This document shows, in pieces, positions 23,000 through 35,159 of a stretch of DNA of 64,000 bases (the stretch's first letter is position 1; every line of letters begins with the position of its first letter). A program made the translations under genes and the position numbers. The DNA is taken from NCBI GenBank assembly GCA_020466095.1, contig CM035808.1, forward strand, positions 9,021,012-9,085,011, written 5' to 3'. This stretch comes from Chlorops oryzae (Eukaryota > Arthropoda > Insecta > Diptera > Chloropidae). The notes under the pieces were generated by a model. The model was not told the origin of the DNA, did not search any database, and saw only the letters and a program-made list of their open reading frames with translations.

Positions 23000-24960
23000 A
23001 ATATTTTTTTTGTCGTAGCCCCATTATCGGTCGACCGTTTAAAAAAATCTTTAATTTATATGAAAGAAGAGTTCTAATAGAACATATCCCTCATGCATAT
23101 GAATGAAATCGGTTCAACAGTTTAGGCGCTCTAGGTCGATAAAGGCAAAAATTTTATGAAACTTTTAACAATTTTGTACAAAAACTTGATTTCAAACCCA
23201 TAAAATTTCCGAAAAAGATCCGGTATTCAAGTTCAGGCTATCTAACGTAAAAGAGTGGATTTCTAAGAGCATTTCAAGACCAAGAAAAAAAAAATCCGAT
23301 GAGTGGTTCATATTTTAATTGGGTTTTTAGAAAACATGAGACGACTTTTTTACGCCGGAAAATATGCCACACTTTTTTTTTATATATATAAATATAACTT
23401 AAAGACAGAAATCAAAAAAAATTGTAGCATATTCCACAAACGCAAATGTTTTTATCTGCATAACTTATTCCTTCAAATTCTTTTAAACAGATCTTACTCG
23501 AATATCGAACTCAAATTTCTTATCATATTCAAATTAAAAACATTTTTTTAATACATATCCGGTAATATTCCCCCTTAGAGTTCGAAAAGGTCTTAAGTAA
23601 AATTCATTTTTCCTTGCATTTTAAAACTTTAAAAGTTAATTTCAGTCTATTTCAGTTACACATTAAATAATTTCTGCCTAACGTACCTTTAATCTGTTTA
23701 TTTAATATGGCACTGAAATAGTTACTGCACACTTTGACTTACTTAAAGTTAAGCCTCAATTGGAAGTGACCGAATACAAATTGATTTTTCTCATTCTTCA
23801 GCTGGTTCGATTTGTTTAGGTACCTACCTAATACTAAGCTTTTGTACTGGAAACTTAGCTTGGCTTAAGATTCTTGCAAACAAATGCTGATGTTAAGACC
23901 AGTTAAGCTACGTTAAGTCAAAGTTTTCTTACCTCACTTTTTGAATCACCTTTTATTGTATTTTTCTCCGAGAACCTTTTCTATCTCTCCCATTCCATTC
24001 GTCTTATTTGAGTCTCTGAAATGAAGAAATTTTTCCAATAAATACTAATGTTGGTCATTAAGTTTATTTTCAATCGTTTCTATTAAGCTAAGTATTATTA
24101 GGTTTAACTTTGAAACGCTTAAGTGGTAATTCATCTTTTCATATTCCCCATAATATCTTCAATTTCAAATCAATTACTAAATTACAAAAAAAAAAAATCC
24201 TTTCAATTTTAATCGTGTTTTCTTTGAGCACACTGTGTCCTTAATAAAGAGATAAGCCCACGATGGCAAACAAAAGAGAATATTGAATGCGCCCGTACAA
24301 CACACAAAAGCGTGTCTTTAAGATGCTATCATATCTTACATTTTCGCTTTTCACAATCATACATACACATACATACACATACATATGTACGTACATGCAT
24401 GCAAACACATTTGAAGAAAGTCAATATGAGCATAAGCCGTGCAGGCAACACAAAAACTTAAATGCGATGTCATTTCAGACACGCCCACACACGTTTCGTT
24501 AAGAAAGCTTTTCAAATGTCGTTTTGTTTACAAAATTCAATTCTTGCTCGATCGAAATCAATTTTAAAGCAAAGAAAGAAGGAAAAACAAGCAAGCATCA
24601 TGCCTAATGCCGTCAGTTTGCTTTGCTTCTAAGTAATATCTATTCTAAGTAATAAATTCTTTTGTATTTTAAACGGGGATCTTTATAGAAATTATGAAGT
24701 CACTGAAGTATCAAAACATCGATAAAAAGTGCTAGTTTTTTTTTTGTTTGCGAAGGCAGAAAATTGCTAGGGAAGGCCAGCCAAACATTCAGGATTTCAA
24801 TTACTACTAATTCTCCTTCTTTCCTTCAATCTCTAATTTATTTCTAATCGAGTCCATTGCCCACCAATCTCGATTTTGTGCTCCAACGCGTTTATTTTCG
24901 TCTAATGATAAGTCTTCTATAGCGGCCAAATCCTTTTTTGCCGTTTTTCCTGGCGGATTC
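23000..24960. other. Non-coding stretch
   Basis: AT-rich DNA with an ACATACACATAC microsatellite near 24360. No gene, RNA or bounded element was recognised. Confidence 0.5.
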
Positions 24961-24964
24961 AAAC

Positions 24965-25215
24965 GATTCACTGGGCGTCGTAGTCTTCAACTCGGTTTAA
25001 GAACTTCGAAAGCTAAAATTTTCGAATCTATTCTTTCAGTCTTCATGCCAGTTTAACTCAATCAAATACCTTTGCTATAGGTGTTTCAACTTTTCCAAAA
25101 ATTTTCATTTAAAGTTAATAAGCGTGGTTCAAATTCCGCTGAAGACAATCACTTGAAATCTTAAACATTCAAATTAAAATAGGTTGAAGACTATGAGCAG
25201 GAGATTTAAAAATAA
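24965..25215 (-). repeat. Dispersed repeat family B, copy 2
   Basis: Inverted relative to 11190-11425, with shared blocks such as TTCTTTCAGTCTTCATGCCA and AAGACAATCACTTGAAA. Non-coding. Confidence 0.5.
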
Positions 25216-25296
25216 ACGTAATTGAGAAATCAACACAGACAGAAATATTCCTGAGTATATATTTATCTTCCATTGCCTTTTTCATTTCATCTACTA

Positions 25297-26405
25297 CACA
25301 GAAAGATTTTTGTGCGTAAAAACAACCAATTTTTTAATCAATATAACAAATTCGTTGTTAAAACTCAGCCTATCACACTTTTTGTTATATTAACAAATCG
25401 TTTAATTGGGACAATTACTCGAAGTATTAACACTCAATAAACATTTTCAAACAACGATTTGTAATATCAACAACCAAAGTATTAATAAAAATCAACCAAT
25501 TATTTTAAATAAATAAAAAAGGAAAAAATGCCTCATCTACATATTCCAAAATAAAAATTTGTAGTCTGCAAAGTCAGTTTACGGAAGATAATTATACATT
25601 ATAACATCATAAGCATCAGTGCTCGGACTTGAAAATTTTTAAAGGTGGTAGATTTTTAAAGAAGAGGTGGTAGATTTTTATAAAAAAATGGTAGATTTAA
25701 TTGTTTAAAATAGTAATACAATATATCACATCTGATCATGTAGAAAATTGGGAAAATTACTTATTTTTAGGTATTTTCTCTTATAACAAAATAATGTGTC
25801 AATATTTTATTGGATGTTTTTAAGCGCCAATACTTGCCATTCTTGACAATAGGAAGCTGCCAACATATTTTTCAATAATACATATCATTGAACCACATTT
25901 TTTATGTTCTCAATTATTCTAAATGATCATAAAATAATTAAAACAAATGCATACATATGTAATTAAAAAGTGGTAGATTTGGACCTAGCGTGGTAGAAGT
26001 GGTAGAAAGTAAAAATAGTGGTAGATCTACCACTAAAGTGGTAGAAGTCCGAGCACTGATAAACATTTGTGAGCTAATTTTTGATTATTTTTTCTCTTCT
26101 TCTATGTAAGTCCGCATAAAGCTAATGAGAATTTTAGAAAAAATTTTATATTCACTTTCAAATTTTCAAACAAAAGTTTTGTCAATATAACAAAAATTTC
26201 AAGCAAATGTTTTGTTAAGTGTTAACACTTTTGGTATTTAATACAACAAAATAATCAACCAAATTTTTGTTCAAAATTTAATATTACGAAACCTTCTCGA
26301 ATTTCGTGATTTGTTTGAAATTTTTAATTGGGACAATTAAAAAACCGATGAATCGAGTTTAACAAACGCCATTAATTGGAATTTTTCGTAGCCAGTTTTT
26401 CTGTG
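25297..26405 (+). mobile_element. Element family C, fuller copy 2
   Basis: Ends CACAGAAAGATTTTTG and CCAGTTTTTCTGTG are inverted and flanked by TA (25295-25296 and 26406-26407). It holds a nested hAT MITE at 25617-26058. At 1.1 kb without a transposase frame, it is a non-autonomous DNA element. Confidence 0.7.
25617..26058. mobile_element. hAT-type MITE nested in family C copy 2
   Basis: Ends CAGTGCTCGGACTTG and AGAAGTCCGAGCACTG. Target duplication ATAAGCAT (25609-25616) and ATAAACAT (26059-26066). GTGGTAGA motifs recur inside both ends. 442 bp, no ORF. Confidence 0.85.
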
Positions 26406-26409
26406 TACT

Positions 26410-28160
26410 AAAGGTTCAGCTCAAATCCTATGTTCTATGTGAATAGTGTTCTACGAAATTAATCATTTATTTACCTGTGAAATAAATAATGAATCGTGAT
26501 AATTAACTTCATTTTATGCCGTTTTCCAAAAGATAAAATTAACAGGTAAGGCCAGCCAGAATCTCTACAACTTTACCATTCATTTTATCTTAAGGCTTTA
26601 ATGTTTTCCAATATTTAGCTCACCAGTAATCGAGATAGAAAGAGAAATAATTTTGAACAAATATTTGAAAATTCAATTTTGAAGCAAACCAAATCAACTA
26701 CGAAGAATGAAATTTGATCGAATTCCGGATATTAAAACAAGGACACGACCTTCAACCCAGAGTTCAGGTCACCCAAGAAGTCTAAAATCGTTTCAATGAT
26801 TTATTTATTTCATTTCATGTCAAAACTAATTCAATGATTTCAGACCACAGACAAGTCTACTGTATCAGTTTCGAAATACTTAGTTTCCCATCAGTTTTGT
26901 GGCTTTGAAAGCAAACATCATTTATCCGCATACAAAACTACTTAACAGAATAGCTCAATCTATGCCAAATAAGCACTAAGTTTATACTATACAGAAAATA
27001 TCAATTAAAATTCTCCAAAGCGATATCTAATATAAGTAGATGAATATGTGTGGATATTTTCTTAAAAAAATTGAAATATGTAAAGAAAAAAAAAGAACCA
27101 TAAAATACATAAGCAACGAAGAAATATTTCGAGAATTCCCAATTAAAATGCACTTAAATAAAAAACGATTTCATGGACATATGTATGTATGCCCGAATCA
27201 AATCAATATGCATAAGCTGTAAATAACTAGATTTCAATGGAATCCGATGAGCGTATTGAAACGATAAATGGATTATAACCAACAAAAAAAAAAAAAAAAC
27301 AAACAATGTAAACAATAGCAACAAAAACGAAAAATCATAAATCTAATTAACACCTTTTACAAGTTAATAAAGCGTTTTATTAAACACCAATCAAAGTTGT
27401 TTATTAAAAACATCGTTTCAATTTATGTATTTAATGGAATTTTATGCCAATTACTGACGCTCGGTTTACGCTCTGCTCTCTGTCTCTGTGTTTTTGCTTC
27501 CCTGCCTCGGCATTTGCATGTTGCTGCGTGTTGCATGCCGACAGCATTGTTTGGTTTAAAAATGCAACTATGATTCAATTAAATGTTACTACTGTATTAC
27601 AACTATGCTCATTTTTTTCTCCTTTTTTTTACATTCAAATAGTCAAGGCTATTTGTTATGTTCCTGACGAATTTCATCGAAGAGTGAAATTAAAAAAAAT
27701 ATAGCAACTTATATTCGAAATAAATTTTCATTTCTGTACATATCTCGACCCTTAAAATAATTTCTTATTATGAAATTATATTATAGCTTATTTGGGAATT
27801 AATATCAATTTTCAAGTTTTTTTTTCTGCATAATTTGCGAAATGAAAATTATAAAATTTTAATTGTCCGTTTAGTAATTATCATTTACATTAGAAATACC
27901 TACATTACGTTTTATTGAAGAAATATTTTTTTCTTCCACTTATTTGATATCTGAAGCTCAGAAAGTTTCAACAATGTTGTTCGAGGTGATCACTGTGATC
28001 CATCAGGCAGGCCAAAGGAGTTCTCGAGGGAGGTGGGTAGTTGCAAATTTTAAACTTGTACATTTTTGTCCTTATGCTTAAATTTTAAAGTTGATTAAAG
28101 AAACTAAGGTTAAGCCGGTGTTTTATAACCATTATACAGTACCCATATAATATATAACCA
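26410..28160. other. Non-coding stretch
   Basis: AT-rich; no gene or bounded element recognised. Confidence 0.5.
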
Positions 28161-28165
28161 TATTA

Positions 28166-28310
28166 CAGTTCTTTCTCTTAAGCGGATACCTACGGGACCA
28201 AAAAATATGTCCGCTTAAGAGGAAACCATTTGATAATCAGGAACACCAGAGCATTCCCAAAAATTATCCGTTCAAGAGGGGTGTCCGCTTAAAAGGATAG
28301 ATTACACATG
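28166..28310 (+). repeat. Pogo/Tigger-like MITE relic
   Basis: Starts TACAGTTCTTTCTCTTAAGC and contains repeated TCCGCTTAA(G/A)AGG motifs in both orientations. Related in inverted orientation to 4131-4310. The right end is unclear. Confidence 0.4.
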
Positions 28311-28829
28311 GCATACTAATGATAATCCGTAATTCACGACATATTACATTTTTTACACACTCATTTTGGATAATTTTTCTGATCCTTTTGCTTTTTTCCC
28401 ATATTTCGGACTCATTACGAACTCATACAGGCAATTTCACGAGGAACGGTCCCACCGGTGACAGTCATTCCGAGCAAAAAATTCCAAATTTCAGTGCCTA
28501 ACTATTTTTAATGGCTTTCAAGCACTTAAAACTTTTTAAATCACGTCCTTTTTCTTCCTTCAAATGAGCTAAAACTTAAAAAATAAGTGTCACAGGTGGA
28601 ACAGTATTCATGAAATTGCCCATAAATATTTCTGAAATTTCGGTAAAAATTTCGGATTCACAAATATGATCACTCCCAAAATGTTTGCTTGGAATATTTA
28701 AAGTACGTTGATTTAAGGTCTCTTCTGCTCCACAAAAAAAAAGGATCTCTTGCCACACTTAAAAAAAAAATAAATAAATTAGTAAATACCCCTTACAGTG
28801 CGACTTCACGTGCGATAATTCATCGCATA

Positions 28830-29049
28830 CCCAGCAGGCAAATATATCCAGCAGGGCAAAAACATTAGTGATTTCACTGGATCATACAGGTGACATTGTT
28901 GCTCCTTTTTCCCATCCACCTTTGGGGACATGTCATCATAGAGGGGTGTGGGAAAATGTCCTGCTGGGCGTCACTAGTGACTTTTTCGCAATCCCACAAA
29001 GGTAAAGTCACCGAGGAAATTTCATACAAATCGTGACTTTTCCTGCTGT
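28830..29049. mobile_element. CCCAGC-family MITE without tRNA-like module
   Basis: The left end TACCCAGCAGGCAAAT faces the right end GTGACTTTTCCTGCTGTA. The interior GGACATGTCATCATAGAGG matches GGACATGTCATCGTGGAGG in the element at 34637, so they are related. It is shorter and has no tRNA-like core. Confidence 0.5.
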
Positions 29050-29324
29050 ATTATTACACGAAGAGCAAAAATGAAAAATGCAAATCTGAGTATAAACCAT
29101 CGTACGTGGATACCTTACAGTTAGAACGTTAAATGGTGGAAAAAAGTTTTATTTTATCAACCGATTTTCATTAATTTTAATCAATAAATATTAGAAAAAA
29201 AATTTAGTTTTTTCCCCAAAGAATTATCAAAAAAATTTGTTAAATTCTTTTTTCTATATTCACTTCAAATGATGCCGATTTGAAATAAGTATTTTCTATT
29301 TCACTTTTCATTACACTGTGCGAC

Positions 29325-29560
29325 ATTTTAGAGGTCATGTTTTGTAAACAAAAATTTAACGACGGTTTTTGAAAGTGCTCGGTGAGTATAACAACGCCTC
29401 ATACTCAATTTTGTCAAGTCACCTCTACTTTTTATTTAAATAGACTTCAAAAAGTGGGGCCGAGAATTAAATTACTCACTTATTATGGCTATATCTCGTA
29501 ATCCGTTCAATATTTTAAATATTCTTTTTTTCCTTCATAGCTCAATTATTTAAATAAGTA
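29325..29560 (+). repeat. Dispersed repeat family D, copy 1
   Basis: Shares ordered blocks with 36450-36660, including GCAACGCCTCATA/ACAACGCCTCATA, GGCCGAGAATTAA and TATGGCTATATCT. Non-coding. Confidence 0.5.
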
Positions 29561-31500
29561 CAAACCGACCGCACTATATCTAGTAGGTGAATTGCAAAAA
29601 TTTCTAATTTCACGGTCTTTAACCAATTTTTTTTGTATGCTAATATTCAGTCATACAAATGTGACCAATCGTTAATTTTTCCATTTTTTATATGACGAAA
29701 CGTTTAATGCCCATTATTCTTATAAGACTGACTGAATTAAAGTTAAATCAGTGAAAAATTAAATTCCTTTCAAATGTACTAAAAAATCCTTAAAATTATA
29801 TCTAGTACCCAAAACCCTAACAATAGATTTAATACGATATAAAATTAATGAGCGGATTAAAAACTTATATGTAAAAGAATCTGTTTATCTATATAAATAC
29901 GAACATATATGTATCTATGTATATGCGAAAATAAAAAATTTGTAAAAAAAAAATCACATAAATTGTATGATAAACTGAAGTAGGCATTATAAAAGAATGC
30001 GATTACTTAACATAAAAAAAGCACGTTTTCATGCACTTACGTGCGCGAATGTTGTATGCATATCTACTACTGTAAGATGAATATATGTAGGTTTGTAACG
30101 TATTTCAATGTTTGTATCTTTGTGAGTTTCAAGCTACGTTTGTGTGCAAAATTTGTTATGAAAAACAAAGAACGAAAAAAAAAATGAATAAATAAAAGCA
30201 GTGCCTATTGTGATAAACTATTTGCAATTTCTTTCTTTATTGTAAATAACTGAAAATGGAAATTTCCCAATTTTCCTGAGCGATTTTTAATTATGCGAAA
30301 GCTTTTTACTTATTTCCAAAAGGAATTCCACGCATTCAAATTGAAATCAAAAAGCGAAATCTGTGCGGAAAAAATTTATACTCATTTGTGTACATATATA
30401 TATATTCTTTTTTAATCTATAATCTTTTGTTCTTGGCAATTAAATGCCACACAAATTGTCAGTCAATTACTTAAAAAAAAAAAAATAAAAAATAAAAATT
30501 AAAAAAAATTGGGAGCCTTCAAAGGCTTTGCCGGTTTGAAAATGAAAAAGCAAAACAAAAAAGAAAAACGAGCTTTTAAGAAAGCAATTAAATTTATGTT
30601 TTAAAGTAATTTGTTTCCATTTCGTTTCGGTCCGTTTTCAATCGCTTTTGTTTTTGTTTTGGTTTTTCTGTAAAACCGCCAATTAAATATATAAGCCTTA
30701 AATATTTTAATAAATTAATGCGAGTGAATAAATTAAATAAATTCGATGTTACTAATTAAATCAGTCTTTCCTATCCATAGCTTATGTGTTTGATAAACGA
30801 ATTAGGTAAATATTAAAATAAAAAATAAATATGCTAAAATTTACTAGAATATTTATCTTAAATATAGCTATTAAGAAAATAAAATACGATGGCAAAAATG
30901 CAGTTTAAAAAAAAATCAAATAATCAATTCGAATATAAATAATAACAATTAGCGTGGAACTAAAGTAAATAAGTTACAAATAAAATAACAAATATTGGAA
31001 TACGAAATTTCATTGTTTTTCATTTTTTAAATATTTTTTAAAATAATTTTTAAAATATTTTTTTAAATATTTTTTTATTCAGATGAGCTAGGAAGCTAGT
31101 CAGAGAAACGGTAAGCTCAATTATTTGGCAATAATATTTTGTATGCATAAACAAGCCTCATCAAATAAACGACTGACACTTGAGGAAGAATTTGATTTAA
31201 ATTAAAATTATTAACATTCCACTAATATCGATTTTGTGTAGCAATCAATGAGGCACGAGCATATATGTATGTTATGTATGTGTGTGTTCATGCATCAGTA
31301 ATTATCAATTATGAAACCAAATTATGCAAGTGAACATACATAATTGAAGCTCTTCGATGCACAGGCGAATGCAAACCATATTTTAATTTAAAACAAATTC
31401 GGAACATTTCAGGTATACAGAAGCTTCCAAAATTTGAACTCTGTAGGAAAAGTTTTTCTTTTACGAAAATATGTACTTACGTTCGTTGACATACTTGAAG
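29561..31500. other. Non-coding stretch
   Basis: Very AT-rich, with poly(A) patches near 30470-30510 and no supported feature. Confidence 0.5.
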
Positions 31501-31510
31501 ACATTTCGTC

Positions 31511-31579
31511 CCCTCAGAAAACGACTGTCGTATGTCCCATAAGAGATACATGCGACATACGACAGTCGTTTTCTGAGGG
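31511..31579. repeat. Perfect 26-bp hairpin
   Basis: Arms at 31511-31536 and 31554-31579 are exact reverse complements, starting CCCTCAGAAAACGACTGTCG, with a 17-base loop. Probably a tiny foldback MITE. A small-RNA precursor is possible but less likely, given the perfect pairing. Confidence 0.7.
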
Positions 31580-32239
31580 ACGATTTGTGCTCTGCGCGCT
31601 ATGAAGGAAACAATTTAACGATTTAAATTTGGGAAGCTCTCAAAAACGATGTTTAATTAGAAATCGACCAGTGTTTACGGAATGAATCACGAGGTACATA
31701 GCCCAAAAGGACAAAAAAAGAAAGAAGTTTTCGACTCATGCCTACCAAACGTTTTTCGGGGTTGCTGAATGCAAATTCTAGTCCATACACCTTCATTGGA
31801 TCAAGGTTTCGCCGTACTTTCAAAAAATAAATCCACTCGAGGAGGATTTGTTGAGATTATGGCTGGATCTGGACCCAATGGAGCTATGTAGATCTCAAAA
31901 TAGGATTCAGCGACCCTGAAATTATATACATAGTAAGAAAAGCGAAACCCTTAGGTCTGAAACTTATATTTTTTCTTGGGGGCTGTGTTATCTTTCGGAA
32001 GGTAACGTTGGGTTACGTTAGAGTGTGGCTGCCACCATTAAAGGTGACACAGTGAGGCCTCATATGGGCCAGTTGTGATTCCACGAATAAAGGGGAAACA
32101 AAGAAAAACAGAAACAGAGAAACGACCTAAACATCTATGACCTCAACTGGGAGTTGAATTGGAATTGAAATTGGAAACTCAATCAACTACTCATTCAATC
32201 AGCTTTGGAAACTTTACGAAACAAGAAATTTACCACTGA

Positions 32240-32755
32240 AGCCGAAAATCCAATATTGCGAGAGCCCGATGCGAGACCCCGAGACGCACACAATTTTCAA
32301 TACATTCAATCCAATGTATCGCACTGCGAGATATCGTAGCGAGAAAATTTTGAAAAATTGAAAATATCTCGTTGCGAGGCAATTTTGACAGGTTAATGAT
32401 GTAGCTATTTTTTGAGTACTCGCTATTGGGTATTCGTTTAAATTAATAAAACAAATACTGTTCACTGTTCCGTGAAAAAGTGCTTTTAGAATATTTCGCA
32501 AGTTTTGAAAATTTTTTGAAAAATTTTGAAAATTTTTAATTAAAATTTTAGCGCAAGTGATAACGTATAAATTTTATGAGTACTCGGTACTCGTTAGATT
32601 GGTACTTGGTTCAAATATTGCATTACTAGAAGCGAAAATATGCTTTCATCTGCGTGACGCAAAATTCTCATTAGAGATTGAAATGCGTCACGCAAAACAT
32701 TTTCGTGACGTCGCGCACTCTCGCATCGGGATCTCGCAATATTGGATTTCGGGCT
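32240..32755. mobile_element. DNA element with TGA target duplication
   Basis: Ends AGCCGAAAATCCAATATTGC and GCAATATTGGATTTCGGGCT are near-perfect inverted repeats, about 38 bp long including the GAGCCCGATGCGAGA extension. TGA flanks both sides (32237-32239 and 32756-32758). 516 bp, no ORF. The 3-bp duplication is Harbinger-like. Confidence 0.6.
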
Positions 32756-32985
32756 TGAATCGTCAAAATTTATATGAATATTTCCGATGGGAATAGTTAC
32801 AAAGGCATTTTCAAAACTGCATGGATCCCTATTATAGGTGTGTTCTCGTAGGTACTGCCCAAAGCTGCCCAATTTTTCCCTTTTTTCATACAGTTTTCAA
32901 AAAATTGGGCAGTTTTAGGCAGTTTCGTGCAGGTCGGGAATAGAGCTAATATCATCACAGTTTGCTGACAATACGAACGGTATCG

Positions 32986-33097
32986 GGCATCTCACAGAAA
33001 TCGAATACGACAGAAAATGTTCGATTTCGCTTAAATTTGTATGGAAATTTCATTGATTTCGAACGTTTTCAATCGTATTCGATTTCTGTGACATGCC
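32986..33097. repeat. Palindromic MITE
   Basis: GGCATCTCACAGAAATCGAA at the left is the inverted partner of TTCGATTTCTGTGACATGCC at the right, with one mismatch. 112 bp, non-coding, no clear target duplication. Confidence 0.6.
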
Positions 33098-33184
33098 TGT
33101 ATGCTTTTAAATACACGGTATAGTATTTTTTATCTCCCCATTTGACACCCATTAAATCCATAAAAAATTTTCCTATTTAGAAAC

Positions 33185-33470
33185 TTTAAGGCCCATAGTC
33201 TCCAAATTAGTATAAACTTCTCGAAGGATTAAACTTTCAAATGATAATCTTCAAGAGAGTTTAAAAAAGGCTTATTATTTAATTTTATATGAAAATTTTA
33301 TAAAATTTCAAATATAGCCAAATTATTTTTTGACTTAAATTGGCATGAAGAATATAGAAATATATTACAGAATTTAAATTTTCGAAAAGCTTAAACCGAG
33401 TCGAGGACTGCGACCCTAAAATAATATATTCGGAAATTTTAACTCTCGAGTTGAGAACCACGACCCAAAA
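33185..33470 (+). repeat. Dispersed repeat family B, copy 3
   Basis: A diverged copy sharing TTGGCATGAAGAATAT and ACCGAGTCGAGGACTGCGAC with the other two copies. Confidence 0.45.
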
Positions 33471-34636
33471 TAATAATCCATGATTAATAAAAATAAAAAA
33501 AATTAATTTTCGTTTCGAAGATGGGGACAAAAAGCACACTCACTTGCAAATTTTTCAAAGAATTTATTGAGCAATTGCATTTCTCATTTTCTCCCATGAA
33601 TGAGCACGAATTTTATTGAAAGAATGCTTGAATTTTTCGCTTAACTGAACCTTAAATCTGTCTAACAGGAAAGCACCAAGTTGCGGATGCATTCTTTTCT
33701 TTCTGACAATTCTGTGCATGCAATTCGACAATGGGACGTGCAACTCTTTTTCTGTCTTTGTCAGATGTATGAAAAGCTTTCAAGTGAATTCAGCTTAAAA
33801 AATTCTATAGCACAATAAATTTATAGGACAAAACATGCGATTTTAAGGGGATCAATTGAGGTAATTTAAATTTTCTCATTACAAAAACTAAATGATTTCT
33901 TTTCGACTGCCCCGCCCGTCATAGACAATTTATGATTCAATTTGAATTTTTTGATGACCCTTGTAAGTAAAAAAATAAGAAATGATTCATTTTATAAACA
34001 TACATATTTCAAATTTACGAAATAAAGGATTTTCTCTTTTAAGCCATCAAATGGTTATCAATATTAAAAAGGAACCGTGCCGTTGTATCATCATTTTCTT
34101 TTGGCTTTGTTTTTAATGTTGAAGATATATTTTATAAATATGTTTGTGCATACATGAATGAGCGTGATGTGATGCGATGCGGTGCTCAAAACACTTTGCA
34201 TAAGGCTAAAAATATTTCGGATTCATGTGAGAAATTTTCGCATATATTTCTGCACACGAATTTCGCGTCGTCCTTGTATGCACAAGAGACATATGAGAGC
34301 GTAACGAAGAAACTCTTTATCAAGCAAATACTCTGCACTCTGCCGCCCCGCCCCACCCCCGCACCGGAAATGGTTTGATCAAAGAATTTTGTACAAGATA
34401 CCGCAAAGAAAAGGATATAAAGTGAGAAAGTTGAATTGGACATAAATGAGAATTTACTGCAGTTTCCGGGCACACTGCGTGCGTTTGGCTTATAATATTG
34501 AGTTTGAGGCGTTGTCCGAACTCGAACCCCGAAAAATATGCTTAACAAATAAATATACCTACATACGGTACATACTTTGCTATGCATTTGCATTTGTATG
34601 TAGGTGTGTGTGTGTGTGTGCGTGTACGTTAAAGTA
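33471..34636. other. Non-coding stretch
   Basis: No supported gene. A GT microsatellite lies near 34604-34622. The 158-aa - strand open frame (34186-34662) crosses it and has no recognisable motif. Confidence 0.5.
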
Positions 34637-35159
34637 TCCCAGCGGAAAATTATCTCCTGCATGACAAAGTCACCAGTGATGTCATCGATGACATATAGGT
34701 GACATTGTCATGCATGACATCTTGGAGGACATGTCATCGTGGAGGGATGCTGTTCATGTGCTTGCCTCTCATTGGCTACTAAAATTTAAATAAGGTTTTC
34801 GCGTCAGTTCAGCGTTAGCATGAAGTGGCGTAGATGATGAGTGCTCGACTCTGAATCCGAAGATCGCGGGTTCGATCCCTGGCTGAGGCGAACAAAAATT
34901 ATTAAAAATTGATTTTTAAAAATTTTCGAAATATTCAAAGAGAGGGCAAAGAAGCGAGTTTTCAACTGACCAGCTATGGATTCTATAAATTAACATTGAG
35001 AGAGAAAAAGAGCATGTGCTTCTCTTAAAGTTTCTTTCTGGAGAACAGGTTCCTGTTTGACAAATGTCATGCTAGACGTCCTATGAATTGTCACGCATGC
35101 CAGGGTGACAAGTCACCCTGACTTCACCGGTGATGTCAGGGTGACATTTCCCGTTGGGA
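34637..35159. mobile_element. CCCAGC-family element with internal tRNA-like module
   Basis: The left end TCCCAGCGGAAAATT and right end ATTTCCCGTTGGGA are inverted repeats. The flanks are TA and TT. Both halves carry repeated GTGACATTGTCATG and TGTCAGGGTGACA motifs. A tRNA-like block lies at 34818-34890. No protein frame. Confidence 0.6.
34818..34890 (+). repeat. tRNA-like module inside a DNA element
   Basis: TGGCGTAGATGATG (34826-34839) resembles a Pol III A box. GGTTCGATCCC (34869-34879) is a canonical B box, 43 bases downstream. The flanks do not form a convincing 7-bp acceptor stem, so I read it as a tRNA-derived promoter and not a tRNA gene. Confidence 0.55.
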
